A stretch of 64,000 bases of DNA from the NCBI GenBank assembly GCA_946406115.1, contig OX291547.1:9987001-10051000 (forward strand), written 5' to 3'. A model generated the notes under the pieces. The model searched no databases. It saw only the letters and a program-made list of their open reading frames with translations, and had not been told where the DNA came from. Below are positions 22,031 through 34,500 of this stretch, in pieces. Numbering within the stretch: position 1 is the first letter of the stretch; every line of letters starts with the position of its first letter. The position numbers were made by a program, and so were the translations under genes. Origin of the DNA: Apoda limacodes (taxonomy: Eukaryota; Arthropoda; Insecta; Lepidoptera; Limacodidae).

Positions 22031-23792
22031 TAGTCTGGTCAACATGTACCTTTTTGGGTGAAATTTTTGTATAGTCTCCGAAAATTACGATCAAGGTGTC
22101 ATTCGATTCGGAATATTATGTAGAAAGTTTAAGAAAAAGTTCCAAAAGGGGCCGATGAAAATTGCAAAAGTTATTATCAATTTAAAAAAAAAAAAAGTAG
22201 GTGTTTGTTTTTTTTTGAATATCTCAAAAACTATCAAAGATATTCGAAATTTGAAGAAAGATCTGAAAAGAGGAGGAAATTTCCTAAAAAAAGGTCCTAC
22301 CTCCCGGAACTGTATCTTTAATATTTATAATTTTTACGGAGCCCTGAAAATAGCGCTAAAAGCGGGTAGTCTGGCTTCCGCTCGCGATTTGTCATTCGGA
22401 CACGGTAACAATAAAAATCATTTTAATATATTAAATATGAATATTAAGGAATAAAAAAAATTTAGTACTATTGGGATATATAAATGAACAATAATCCGTA
22501 GTTATACCAATTATAAAAGAAAAAGAGCGAGATAAAAAGGCAAATTTCAGGACATAAAAATATTAAAAGTTATATAAAAAATAGATAAAAAAATTTTTTC
22601 ATAAAAAATAATACATAGCTGTTTTTATAATTAAATTACGAATTAAAAAAAAAATAAAGTAAGAAAATCCATTTGTTTATAACAAATTGTTTATTAAATA
22701 AACAAATAAAAAATGAAAAAAAAAAAATTTTTTTTCCAGAATATTTAAGAACAATAGAATTTATGATTTTTAGAGAAAAAATGGTTCCTTAATATTTATA
22801 TTTAGTGGTAAAAAACGATTGTTAATTAAGAAATGCATTTTATAGCAATAAATAAATTTTTTTAAGGAATATTTTTTTTCTTAAAAATCATAATTTATAT
22901 CAACAAGTAGATTAGGAAAAAAAATTTGTTGATTATCTTATAAACAATGCATTTGTTTATAACAATTATTTAAACAATCGCGGTAAAAAATTAAAAAAAA
23001 ATATTTTCATGTAACTTTTTACCGTTAGAAATCATAAAATTTGAAATATTTGAAAAACAAAATTTTTTTAATAACTTTTATGCAGTTTTTAATTTTTTTA
23101 TGTTTTCGATTGTTAATAAAAAAGTGGAAAATTAACATTTTTAAATTTTTCCAACGGGGATCTATTTTAATGCCTTTTAAGAATAACTCCACGAAGTGAA
23201 AAAAATCCTAGGGTTGTAGTTTAATAATAATCAGGTTTTTTCTGTTAACATTCTATTCAGAAAAAGTAGTTAATTAACTAATGCATAACTAATGGAAAAA
23301 TGGGGATAAAAATTTTTCGCCTACGGATTATTGTTCATTTATATATCCCAATAGTACTAAATTTTTTTTATTCCTTAATATTCATATTTAATATATTAAA
23401 ATGATTTTTATTGTTACCGTGTCCGAATGACAAATCGCGAGCGGAAGCCAGACTACCCGCTTTTAGCGCTATTTTCAGGGCTCCGTAAAAATTATAAATA
23501 TTAAAGATACAGTTTCGGGAGGTAGGACCTTTTTTTAGGAAATTTCCTCCTCTTTTCAGATCTTTTTTCAAATTTCGAATATCTTTGATAGTTTTTGAGA
23601 TATTCAAAAAAAAAAAAAACACCTACTTTTTTTTTTTTTAAATTGTTAATAACTTTTGCAATTTTCATCGGCCCCTTTTGGAACTTTTTCTTAAACTTTC
23701 TACATAATATTCCGAATCGAATGACACCTTGATCGTAATTTTCGGAGACTATACAAAAATTTCACCCAAAAAGGTACATGTTGACCAGACTA
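22031..23792. mobile_element. 1.76-kb foldback-type DNA element with ~470-bp inverted arms
   Basis: Arms 22031-22501 and 23321-23792 are inverted copies with only a handful of differences. The termini read TAGTCTGGTCAACATGTACC and its complement. The element is flanked by a direct CTC (22028-22030 and 23793-23795). Removing the element and one CTC restores the reading frame of the interrupted LINE, which confirms the borders. The AT-rich centre (22502-23320) has no long open frame and contains further inverted segments. No transposase is present, so it is non-autonomous. I cannot assign the superfamily from a 3-bp duplication alone. Confidence 0.9.
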
Positions 23793-23795
23793 CTC

Positions 23796-25380
23796 TGGGA
23801 GTCGTGCTTTCTGGTCGCTTGCTAAAGCTGCCGAAGGGAAATTTTGCCAGTCGTCTTAACACCACTGCGAAAGACCACTGGTGACAAGTCAAGGCCCATA
23901 GTGCTAAAGAGAAAGGCGATCTACTGGGCAGTCTCTTTGCCTCAAACTCGAATATGAACGACGAAAGCGCTATACGACCTACCGTGGTGCGGTAAGACCA
24001 TACCGGAAATCTCCATAACGCAGTGGGAGGTCCGGTGGGCGTTGCTCCCTCTAGACGTTCATAAGTCGAGTGGGCCAGACGGTATACCAGCAGTGATACT
24101 TAAGGAGTGTGCTCCTGAGTTATGTCCTGTACTCACGCGCATTTTCGCGCTTTCCTACTACACTAGGCAATTTTCGACTTTATAGATAGAAGACTGCGAA
24201 TGTGCACTCGGTGCCCAAAAAGGGCGATAGATCAGATCCATCGAATTACAGGCCTATCGCTATTTTTATGTAGCGTGTGCGCAACACACAGCTTCTAAGA
24301 TACCTAGAAAACACGACCTGGTCAGCAACCGTCAATATGGCTTTCGCCACGGTCGCTCGAATGGTGACCTTTTAGTGTATCTCACACAACGATGGGCACT
24401 AGCCATTGAGAGTCAGGGGGAGGCATTGGCATGTAGCCTGGACATAGCGAATACGTTAGATCGGGTCTGGCACCAGGGTCTTCTATCGAAGTTGCCATCT
24501 TACGGAGTGCCCAAAGGTTTGTGCAAATGGGTGGCTAGCTTTTTGTCCGGCAGACGCATACGAGCCGTAGTTGACGGTAGTTGCTCTGATAACATGGACA
24601 TTAATGCTGGTGTCCCGCAAGACTCTGTGCTGTCTCCTACACTGTTTCTACTGCAATGACATGTTGGACATCAAAAACATACATTGCTATGCAGATGACA
24701 GTACTGGAGATGTTTATTACACGAGCCGTGCTAACATCCCTCGTTACGTTATGGAGGTAAACTTGTGTCTCAAATCGAAATTACTCTGTCCAAGGTCTCT
24801 GACCGAACCCCCACTCACTGTGGTCCCACAATTCCAGAACACTCCCCTCTCCATCTCCAAGGGCATTGGAATCATTGTTGTTGACATCTTCAGCGTTTTT
24901 TAGTTCCGAGATCATTTGTTACACAAGGTGAAGCTGGCGTCCAAAAAACTTGGTCAACAGAACGAAGCAGTACTTCACGTCGGGGCAAAGGTTGCTGCTT
25001 TACAAGTCGCAAGTCCGGCCCCATATGGAGTACTGCTGCCATCTCTGGGCGGGTGCACCCGAATACCAGCTTGGCCCTTTTGACTCGGATCAACAACGAG
25101 CTGTGAGAATTATCGACGATCCCAAACTCACTTGCAGTATCGAGTCTTTTAGTCTGAGGAGAGACTTTACCTCCCTGTGTGTGTTCTACCGCTTGTACAA
25201 CGGGATGTGTTTTACGAAATTCCTACCTTCTACCATTGCACCGCTCGCCATTGGCAGGGAATTCATTTTCACACTTTAGAACCGAAGTGGTCGCGTACAG
25301 TGCGGTTTCGGAGAACTTCCTCCCGCGAACACTTGGGTTATGGATTAATTTACCAGGGTGCATAGAAAATATCTCTTAGT
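23796..25380 (+). pseudogene. decayed jockey-like LINE reverse transcriptase (part right of the foldback)
   Basis: A broken ORF2 of a non-LTR retrotransposon. Recognisable in order: FWSLAKAAEGNF, VHSVPKKGDRSDPSNYRPIA (near 24200), SLDIANTLDRVWH, GVPQDSVLSPTLF, and the catalytic YADD at 24688-24699. An internal deletion in the thumb region leads to VVPQFQNTPLSISKGIGI, then a frameshifted C-terminal part with YFTSGQRLLLYKSQVRPHME, AGAPEYQL and FLPRTLGLW near the end. RT motif A reads FxxAFDRVWH in intact relatives; here 'NTLDRVWH' still holds the catalytic Asp. Several frameshifts and stops make it non-functional. Confidence 0.85.
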
Positions 25381-25819
25381 TCCGAAATCTTTACTTCTTA
25401 ATTTGTTTAGTACAGCACCAAAACTGTACTCCATATGTCATATTAGCATTATGACTTGTTTGTACAATAATAAAATAGTAATCACCATAAAAGTGTTTGA
25501 TTGATAAGTTAAGGTAGTTACCTCAGTAACTATAAGTTACTACACTAATTTTTTTAAATTAATCAATTGTACCAAAAACACTAAAATTTGACAATTTACT
25601 GAAATTATACAAATCTTGTTATAAATGTTAAATGTAAGACCACATGACATTCGCGGGTAGTATTGACAGCGTAAAATAAATAACATTTTGATTTTGAATT
25701 AGGGATTTTTACCGGCAATGTACCGACAGTGAAAACAGGCGGTTAACTGGTAAAAACTAAAACTAGTAAACCAGTAATGCATGCTCTAACTATAACTACA
25801 GTTAGTAAAGCGTTGTCAA

Positions 25820-25935
25820 CGTGTGTCAATGCCTAAATCAGCGTAAATCGGCGCGCCGGCGATGCACGCCGTCGACGGTGGAGCGCCGGAAGCGGCCGGC
25901 GGCGCGCACAGGACCCAAATCACCTGTCTCGCTGA
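25820..25935. other. isolated GC/CpG-rich patch
   Basis: A short, very GC-rich block (GGCGCGCCGGCGATG, GCGGCCGGCGGCGCGC) in AT-rich DNA next to the LINE relic. Short open frames exist on both strands but none resembles a known protein. It could be a repeat fragment or a regulatory patch. Confidence 0.25.
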
Positions 25936-26054
25936 AGACGGTGTGTAATCGCAGTTGGTATCAGCAGACATCTTTGTCGAGTCTTCGATCTTCATTGCTT
26001 CTAAATTCAATACACCTGTCGAACTGAGTACTAATCATACTTGATAATATTAAT

Positions 26055-26310
26055 TACTAGATTTTGCCAGCGGCTCCGCCTGCTCTAAATTCAGTTATCG
26101 GTGTGGAACTCCTTATTATTATACTAATGAAGTTTGCTATAGCAAGCTATAGCTGTAGCTATAGTTCGTTTAAGCTAACAGTTACAGTTATTCCCGCGGG
26201 AACTGTTTTTCTGGAAAGTAGCCTATGTCCTAGTCCAGGACCTAACGTGTATATGTGCCAAGTTTCATCTCGATCCATCCAATCGTTGAAGCGTGATTGA
26301 GTAACAAACT
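26055..26310 (+). repeat. SINE-like dispersed repeat (second copy of the 8503 family)
   Basis: Opens TACTAGATTTTGCCAGCGGC, contains AAATTCAGTTATCGGTGTGG and ends in a 'GCCAAGTTTCATCTCGATCC' type block, the same order as the copy at 8503. Confidence 0.5.
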
Positions 26311-26659
26311 TCCAAGCTTTCACATTTATAATATTATAGTAAGATTCTGTGCGTGTACATTCGGGGTCTAAAAATGTTTATTAATTTTCAGATAAAGTTT
26401 CTTTATCACATTGTGTGCAGTGTTTTAAAGTATCGATTATGTCAAGATTTTTTCATGTTGAAACTCATTTCTCATGGTTAAAGTTTGACTTATTGACATA
26501 GTGATTTTTCTCCGTAGCATTTATTAAAGTGACATTTATCATATAGATATACATATTTGGATTGATAAATATTTTTAACGGCCTGCTTTATCACGAGAAA
26601 TCGATATATTTCAATTCACCTTTGAGACTTTGTATTCGGCGATAAGGCGACGATTATAG

Positions 26660-27030
26660 GAGCAATTCAGGACAACACGGCCGATACTACCCATAGTGCA
26701 GATAATTAAGCTCGACATCACGGAGAACCCGGCTTCACACCAACAAGTCAGTTTGTTCCTTCGTATGACGTAAGTCCTCGGACGATTACACAAGCTTTGC
26801 ACCGTACTTGGGTACACTACAGACACCATGCTAGTTAAGGCCCGGCTTAATTTAGTCCGGCAATATCTTGATTTTGATTGGTCAAAGATTATATTAACCG
26901 ACGAAAAAACTTTGAAATCTTGTCAAAAAAAACTTCTTCTTTCAATCTTTCAGATGAACTTTGCGGCGTTATGATCTCACACGGTATGAGCTAAGATCGG
27001 GCCTCGCAACGAATCTTGACGCATAACAGT
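26660..27030 (+). pseudogene. decayed Tc1/mariner-type transposase
   Basis: Frameshifted remnant of a DDE transposase. One frame gives VSPRTITQALHRTWVHYRHH, matching the second helix-turn-helix of Tc1-like transposases (VSxRTIRRRLHEAGLxxRxP). Another gives VKARLNLVRQYLDFDWSKII followed by LTDEKT, where the second catalytic Asp (26900-26902) is kept in the usual DEK context. An LRRYDLTRYE piece further on fits the W/L-RPxGTRY region. The third catalytic residue and the inverted termini were not found. Confidence 0.65.
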
Positions 27031-28489
27031 CAACATATAGGGGTAAATACGTTTAACTGGTCGGAGCTCACTTGACTCTAACAAAAATGACCATATTTAA
27101 CTTAAATATTTCGCTAACGAATCCCTTAATCGAAAAAAAAATTCCTTCGCACACCCGTCTAATGGATAGACGAATAAAAAACATTTCCTCTTTACGAGAA
27201 GGTAAGGTTCCTAGCCTAAAGAATCAAAAAGTAAGGCCATTCATACCACATATTTTGACACTTACAAATAAACCAAAACCTATATCATATTTCTCGTTCA
27301 TCTAGAATTATAAAATTTGTCAAGAAGCAAGGTCTTAAGCACAAAGTCAAGCCGAAAAATCCGAAAATTGGTTGTTAATTTGTTATATCACATAAAAAAG
27401 TATGCTTTGCTAATATTTGCAGTTGGAGATTAGGCCGTGACGTATATCGGTGCATGGGAGAACATGCCTTCAACTGCAAAGTTAAGTTTGTTCGTTAATT
27501 CTATACACATAATCGTTGTTGAATTCGAAAATAATCTTAGGTAACTTTGTTGGCTAATATCTATCCAACTTGAAAATATTATTGATCAAAATATATAAGT
27601 TTATGCGCTAGTAATTTAGATTTTTCCGATAGTGCATTCTGGGTTAAATCTTAATCGACACAAAATAAACCAAAAATAGCCATGTAACACCGCGCTGGTG
27701 CACAAACGTAAAGAAAACAAAAAAACAATTTCAATTTTAGGGAAGTAATAACTTCAAATCTCAAAATAAGTTGTTATAATATTATTTTTGCTTCAGTCTA
27801 GTATAATTTTATAGGTTATTTTTTAATTTGTAATATTTATGTAATGCCAAACGTTTATCAGATGACAGAAGGATTTAATGGCTATGCATGAAGAGCATAT
27901 GTATGTTACTCCTTCATACTACATAACAACTAAACCTATTTGGCTGAAATGTGAAATGAAGCTAGCTTTATACCCTGAATTAACATTATTTTAAAGGAAT
28001 ATAACGACATGCCTATACGATTGTCTTAGCAATTTTTACATTGGCTCGCGTTTGCATTTGAATAACTGTTAGCTTATTTTATAAGAAAATCCTTAAATTG
28101 ATTATTATCACTATAAAATACTAGCTTTTTTCCGCGGTTACGGTCGTATCGGATTGGATAGTACCGTAGGGTTCAATGGGTCCCATTGATTTACTGGTAA
28201 AAAGTATATTGTCTTATTTTCTGTTTCACCAGCTACCTCTGTGCAAACCCACGACGTAAAAATGGAGCAATAGGTTCACCACTTATTACATTTGGCATGG
28301 AATACTATTGGTAAAAAGAGGATACTACTAGCATTATAACAAATGGTATATATCCCCATCCCCCCTGCAGGTCCAAATGTTCCAATGGTATTTCTTCTTT
28401 CACAAAACAAAAAAAAATATAAACACAATAGTAAAAAGGAAAAATTATAATATTTTCTAAGTGAAATTCAATTACTGAGTATATATCAG

Positions 28490-28975
28490 TACACTGCTGG
28501 ACATAGGACCCAAGGAACGCCACCACACACAGTCACACTTCCGGATACTTTTCTTAAGGTCATCAATCCACCTGGCTAGGGGCGACCCACGCTGCGCTTA
28601 TCAATCCGTGGTTTCTTCTCAAGTCTGCCCCAGTCATCGGTTGTATGACAGATATTTTCCGATTTTCTCATTTCTGATCATATCCTTCAAAGAAACTCCC
28701 AGCATAACCCTGTTTATAGCTCGCTGAGCGACTTTTAATTTGGGGATCAGGCCTATTGTCGTGAACACGTTTCCGCGCTGTAGGTCATTGATTACCTTGA
28801 CCTTACTCGTCAAACATTGAGGTATGGGCGTCGTGAAGATCTGACGTAACTTTCGGAATGCTGCCTAGCCCAGCTGAATTCTTCTGTCTGCTTCCTTATC
28901 GAAGTTGTTTCTACCTAACGTAATTGTCTGACCTAGGTAGACGTACTCTCGATCAGAATCGATTGGAAAAGTCAA
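28490..28975 (-). pseudogene. RTE-like LINE, C-terminal end of ORF2 and 3' end
   Basis: On the minus strand the frame reads REYVYLGQTITLGRNNFDKE, then ADRRIQLG, a stop in place of Trp, AAFRKLRQIF and IPQCLTSKV. This is the region after the reverse transcriptase in RTE-type elements of insects. Further on are LIPKLKVAQRAINRVMLGVS and SLKDMIRNE, with WWRSLG near the 3' end (about 28530). Internal stops and a lost segment show it is dead. Confidence 0.8.
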
Positions 28976-29445
28976 CGCGTACAATAGACATGAACTTAAT
29001 TTTTAGTTTAAGTTTGTATACTTTATCTTAAGACCTACTCGTCTGGAAGAAAAGTTAAAACTAGGGATGGGCAAATTTTATGAGATTTTTCAAATTTTGA
29101 ATTTTTTCGAAAACAATTACTTTTTTAACTTGATAAATTACAACAATGTTTAATTAAGTACCAAACTTTCAAAAAAAATTAAATTTTTCCGAAAAATTTC
29201 ATGAAATTTGCCCATATTTAGTTGAGACTGTTTAGCATTTTTACTAGATCCTGCAGAGATTCTAATGGCTGAATTTTGTATGTAAATCGAAGGTAAGAGA
29301 TGAACTAGTTTACCGTTTATAAAATGTCACGATTTTTTCGCGTGTTCTTAGTTTGCTTAACGCATATTCACATTCAGTGCTGAAGCACGGTATAAATGCT
29401 AAACCTTACTCTGTAACTGGAGTGCATTTAATATGTTGCCATTTG

Positions 29446-29779
29446 CATGTAATATGTTGCCAACACGAGGCTTTCACTGTCAAAAAGTTATCAGATCTCA
29501 CATCTACACGCCCTAACTTTACAAACTTTACACCTTAGTCAAAATATGTGACTTGGCGGTTTCGATACTACGAGAACTATTGTATAACGGAAAAGTAATG
29601 AACAGTGAATAATTTTTTCACCTTACGCCCATGTGATAGTAGCTAAACGGCCAAGCCACATATTTTGACTTAGGTGTACAGTTTGTAAAGTAAGGGCTTG
29701 TAGAGTTAGGGCGTGTAGAGTAAGAACCTTGGCTCTATATGAGATCTGATAACTTTTTGATTTGGCAATATTTTACATG
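29446..29779. repeat. imperfect palindrome with ~115-135-bp arms
   Basis: Left arm 29446-29561 and right arm 29645-29779 are inverted versions of each other. They share AAAAAGTTATCAGATCTCA, an ACGCCCTAACTTTAC block and GTCAAAATATGTG, with several small indels. The 83-bp spacer is unrelated. It looks like an old foldback or MITE insertion. Confidence 0.75.
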
Positions 29780-30447
29780 AAAATGTTTTTTGTGGCATTT
29801 CTCTTTTTTTTTTTAAGTTGCTTATGCCAATTGTGTGTTGTTGTTGTTTATAAAGGGTTAGTTTATAAAAATCTTTGTTTGCACAAGTCGATTGGTTTTC
29901 TATGTTCTTTGATACTGCGATACGATTTTTTTATAACACCCGGGGCCCACACCATTGCGATTTCCCATCTCCATCGAGATTTTCTTTTTTGAATACTTGT
30001 CACCACATTTTAATTTTTAACGAAGTTCATAAGTAAATTAATTTTATTCGTATAATATAAGTTAAATAATTTAGTAATATTCTGACGCCTGACGAAAGGC
30101 ATGTATACACTTTTATTATGTATACCCCTTACTTAAATTAAGGGATAAAAAAGGGTAATTTTTTTAAATAAACCTGGTACACGTAGTTTTTAATTTGTAA
30201 TAAGAAGTCTGTGTACTTGTTTAATTTTCGGATCTTTATTTCCTATTTTATTTTCATAGGAAAAACCATACAAACTTCCATATTCTAATTTAAAGGGTGG
30301 GGGGTGATTTACTAAAAATCCTGAAATATGTATTTTATTATTGAATAAATTAGATAGGTACTATTTTAGACCCTGATACTATAAGAATAGCCACGGCTCT
30401 CAGACTAGGTTGTAAGATCTGTATTCCACATCGTTATTCTTGCTACT

Positions 30448-30940
30448 GGTAGATTACCAAGGCACCACACCCTTAATGGAATAATTCGAAGAGCTCTAGT
30501 TTCTGCTAATGTTCCCTCCATACTCGAAACAAACGGTCTCTTTAGAACCGATGGTAAAAGACCTAACGGACTTACTATAGTTCCTTGGGAGAAAGGTCGA
30601 TGTGTTTTATGGGATGCTACTTGTATGAGCACTTTTGCTTCTTCATATATTATAGGCACCCAAAAGGTTGCAGGTTATTCTGCAGAGATTGCAGCAAGGA
30701 ACAACCATGAAAAGTATTCAAACTTAGAATCTTCTTACATTTTTGTCCCACTAGCCTTTGTTGCCACTTCTGGCACCTGATGTACAGAAACAAAAAAATT
30801 ATTTAAAAATTATGTCATCTTATAAGAGAGAGAGAGGAAATCATCCCCGCACCGGATCATATCTGGCATATCTGGCTAGCCATCCAACGTGGGAATGCGG
30901 CAAGAGTCATTTATAAATACTTTTGAGCCAGATATGTTTC
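30448..30940 (+). pseudogene. C-terminal ORF2 fragment of a non-LTR retrotransposon
   Basis: An unbroken stretch of 110 codons (30448-30777, then TGA) without a start Met: GRLPRHHTLNGIIRRALVSA, then VPSILETNGLFRTDGKRPNG, LTIVPWEKGRCVLWDATCMS and NLESSYIFVPLAFV. This is the conserved post-RT domain (consensus GKRPDG-T--PW--G--L-WD-T) of a widespread animal LINE group. A further piece, LAIQRGNAARVI, occurs at 30875-30910 after a damaged gap. I cannot name the clade with certainty. Confidence 0.75.
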
Positions 30941-31079
30941 GCGGTGGACTTTTCGACCAAACATAATTTATTTATTTATATAAGTTATTTATTTTAGTTT
31001 AGGCTATTTTTTTAACATAAGTTAGTTAATTAAGATAAGTTAGTTTTAAACGTTTAATTAATGTGTTATTTTATTATTT

Positions 31080-31565
31080 ACAAGCAGGAGTCCCTATATC
31101 AATTTTTAGACCTTTAGCGTCAAATTTGCGTAAGTCTTATACAAACTTCCGTCCCCTAGTTTAAGGGGTTCGATGGTCAAAATTTCAATCTTTAGAATTT
31201 TTTGTTGTTTGTGTACTAATAATATCTTACATACCGAATTTCAGCTTTCTAGGACTTCAAGAAGTACCCTAAGAATTTTGATGATCATCAGTGAGTGAGT
31301 GAAGAAATCGGGGTTTTTTAGTTATCATTAAAATCTAAAGTTTAAGGGCTATGCAATTGAAACTTTATATGTTTAATAAGTTCACTATTGACATCATAAC
31401 CTGAAAATTATGTTTATCTGGTATAATCCAAATCCAAGTTATGAGGGTTCAAAAAAACGACGAAGTGCTTCGAGAAAAGGTAGGTAGTGCCCTTGCGCTT
31501 CGCTTGGCTCTTCTTGGCGGGGGCAGTACCGTGCCCCAGATACCCTAAGTCGTTTCTTCAAGCTA
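31080..31565 (+). repeat. long interspersed repeat ending in a GGGGGCAGTACCGTGCCCC hairpin
   Basis: Contains ATACCGAATTTCAGCTTTCT, GATCATCAGTGAGTGAGTGA and ends in CTTGGCGGGGGCAGTACCGT. A reverse-strand relative is at 58655-58985 (GGCACGGCAGTGCCCCCGCC). Non-coding. Confidence 0.55.
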
Positions 31566-34500
31566 TATCTAAAACAAATTAGCATGTAATCGCTTTATGT
31601 ATTTATTTATTTTAGAATCATCATAGGCCACAATAAAGTAAGTCTATGTTACTTACTTCATTATGAATCACGATTCTTTGATAATAAAGTTGGCATTCGG
31701 AAAAGGTAAGTTTCGGAGTAAAGGTAATAAACGGTAAAAAAAAGGTCTCGTCTAAAGGGGTGTACAAACACGTAAAAATTTAGAGCTCTGCTGCCAATCA
31801 GACTGACGAGACCGTAAAGGTAGTTTAAGTAGCAAGGTAAGAAAGTAAAGAAAAGGGTGTATATAATGGTGTTCATTAAAATAGACCAGGATTAAAATTT
31901 ACTACTTTAATGGACCAGATGGGTGTCCAGCAGTAAATTCAAATCAGGCTACGATCATAGTAATTTGTGGTCGGAAGTTTGCCATTTCCCTATTTCATCT
32001 GTGGTAAAAATTTAAGGATGATACTAAGGAGGTAATATATAAGACAAATTTATTTAAAAAAAATATATTTATGATAAATTTCAAATAACAAGATAAATAA
32101 GAAAATATGATTTAAATTCGCTATCATCGTACCAAGAACCTCTCGAATTGGAAGTAAAACGGATTAAACCAATTAAAGTGATACTCAGGCGTCGTTACTC
32201 CGAGGAACCTTGTTTGATCTTGTATCACGACTTCGTTTCTTATCCACTTTTAAGCATGTTGATTTGTACTTGAATAATTGCTAGGTACCGAACTAATTAG
32301 GTACCTAACTTCCATGAACTCGTCGCATTGCTGGCTTTTAAACATGCATTCAAAAATCTCACAGCAGCAACCCTGCTTCATTACAGTGTCTCGACTAGTA
32401 GTTATGTCCCCTACGTCCATAGAGAAGAATATAATATACTGAAACCTACTACGTCGCAAAACACTATAACTTTAAAACAGGCATTTATTTTTGCTTTTAA
32501 AGCTTTTCATTTAAAGTCAAAGTTGGATCGAAAAATATACGCAATAATTAGTATTTGTGTTGCAAAATAATTTTATCCGTTCAGCTCTTAAAATTAAATA
32601 AATTCAGTTCTTTTTAACCGCGAATATTTGCTATTACAATTAACTCAGGCATTTAGATAAATTTATTGTTAATAGTATTACAATACGGCAGTAATTTATT
32701 TGATTGCTGGAAGTCCTAATGCTAATAATATTCATTAATAAAAGAGAGTCTGTTTGTTTGTTACTGGCCTAATTTTTAGAAACAGGAAAAAGGTACTAAG
32801 TCGAACGAAGGGACGGAGAAGGACATAGGACGCCCTTTGTCCCGATCATGGGTGCCTTCGGAAAAAGATTTCGAAACAGTTAAAAACGCAGGGCAGGATT
32901 TCTTCATCTCCCAATTATTGTGATGTCAATTTATTAAAGAGCAATTCCAATTTCAGTATAAAATAAAATACTTATCAATCATAAATGGCATTGTAATGTG
33001 TATATTATGAAACGAACTAAACCATTTGCCCCAGACGTGGCAAGCAAAGCCGAACATTAATGATAGTTAACCGAAGATTATGCGCCTTTCCTGGAAAAAA
33101 GGCTGTAATGGATAAAGCTTTTATCTTGGTTATAAACTAACCTACATACAAATACCGCAATCAGTATTTATTGTTACATGGTTAATATTGTTTTGTTAAT
33201 TATCATTGGTCAAATGATGGTGGATACATTGATGGATTGATAAAGCATTATTAATTCTTCGCTGCAACAGTAGAAAATCATAAAGATACATTTATCTTTA
33301 GTTTATACCTATACATACAATCTAATACCTTTAAACGAGAAATTCTTGTATATATATATATATATATACATATGTATGTATATTCCTTATCTCGAAAAGG
33401 GCTCCATCGATTTTCATGAAATTGAGTATACAGGGCGAATAGAGGCGATAAATCGATCGATAGAATTGGCAAAGGGGGTACCTACGTTATTCTGTCCCTG
33501 GTTTTTATTTTACTGCTCATTTCTATAAAGCTAGCAGTGATGCGGCGCGGCGGCGATAGGCTCATCACCTGTCACGCAGGACTAAAGTGGTTGGTGAAAA
33601 TAGGCTGCTATTCACATAATGATGTAGGTGTTCTTCCAGCCACTTGTTAACCGTTTCAAGGAATAAAAACCGTGACTTTTAGACTTTAAATTTTGAAGTC
33701 CTTTTTTCGTAAACCACTAAGGATGTAAACTTTATTTTATTTTATCTGTAATATCTTTATATTTACCTCGTCACCCACAATATTAAATACTTTTAATCAG
33801 AAATATTGTAACTAACTAAAGAGGCTTGTTTAGCACCTTGTCGCTCATCGATCAAGGGTAAGGCTTTAAATTAAATAGTTTTAAATAGTTTTAACATGTA
33901 CATTTTTGACCACCCATTTTAAAAAAGGAGCAAAATATAAAACAAGTTAGTTCTTTAAATTAACCGATATTTTTATTGATAAAATTAGCGATTTCTTTAA
34001 AAAGCAGATGTGGTAGGTTAACGCTTCGACTCAGCTCGAAAATCGGCTCAATATACCTATACTGTAGTATACCTATAGAGTCCCCCCACTGATGAGAATG
34101 ACGACATACATTGTAAGTAATTGGAGAAGACATAAGTTCAACGGTGGAAATCATCAGGCAGTAAAGGTGATAGAGATAAAACGTGTTATTGTTCCTAATA
34201 AATGATCCTTTCGACCAATGTCTAAAATACATTTGGTTTTTTTTCGTATTTCGCAGGTTCGATTCCTGACTCAAACTGTGATATATTTAAATTATTTTAA
34301 TTGCAGTTTGACTCATTTTAGACAGTAAAAGGAATTTTTCCTTTCAGTAAAATTTGCTATCATAAATACCTATTTACCTAAGTACCATAAGGTACTTTCC
34401 GCTTCAACTACGGCTTTTCTTTTCCATTGCTGTATTTATTGTTTTAACAGTTTGCGTGTTTGTTATATACGAAACAAAATCTAGGGTCTTTGTTTTACAT

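Noticed and set aside
34255..34270. Box-B-like GGTTCGATTCC as a tRNA gene or SINE
   Set aside because: No box A, no cloverleaf and no SINE body around it.
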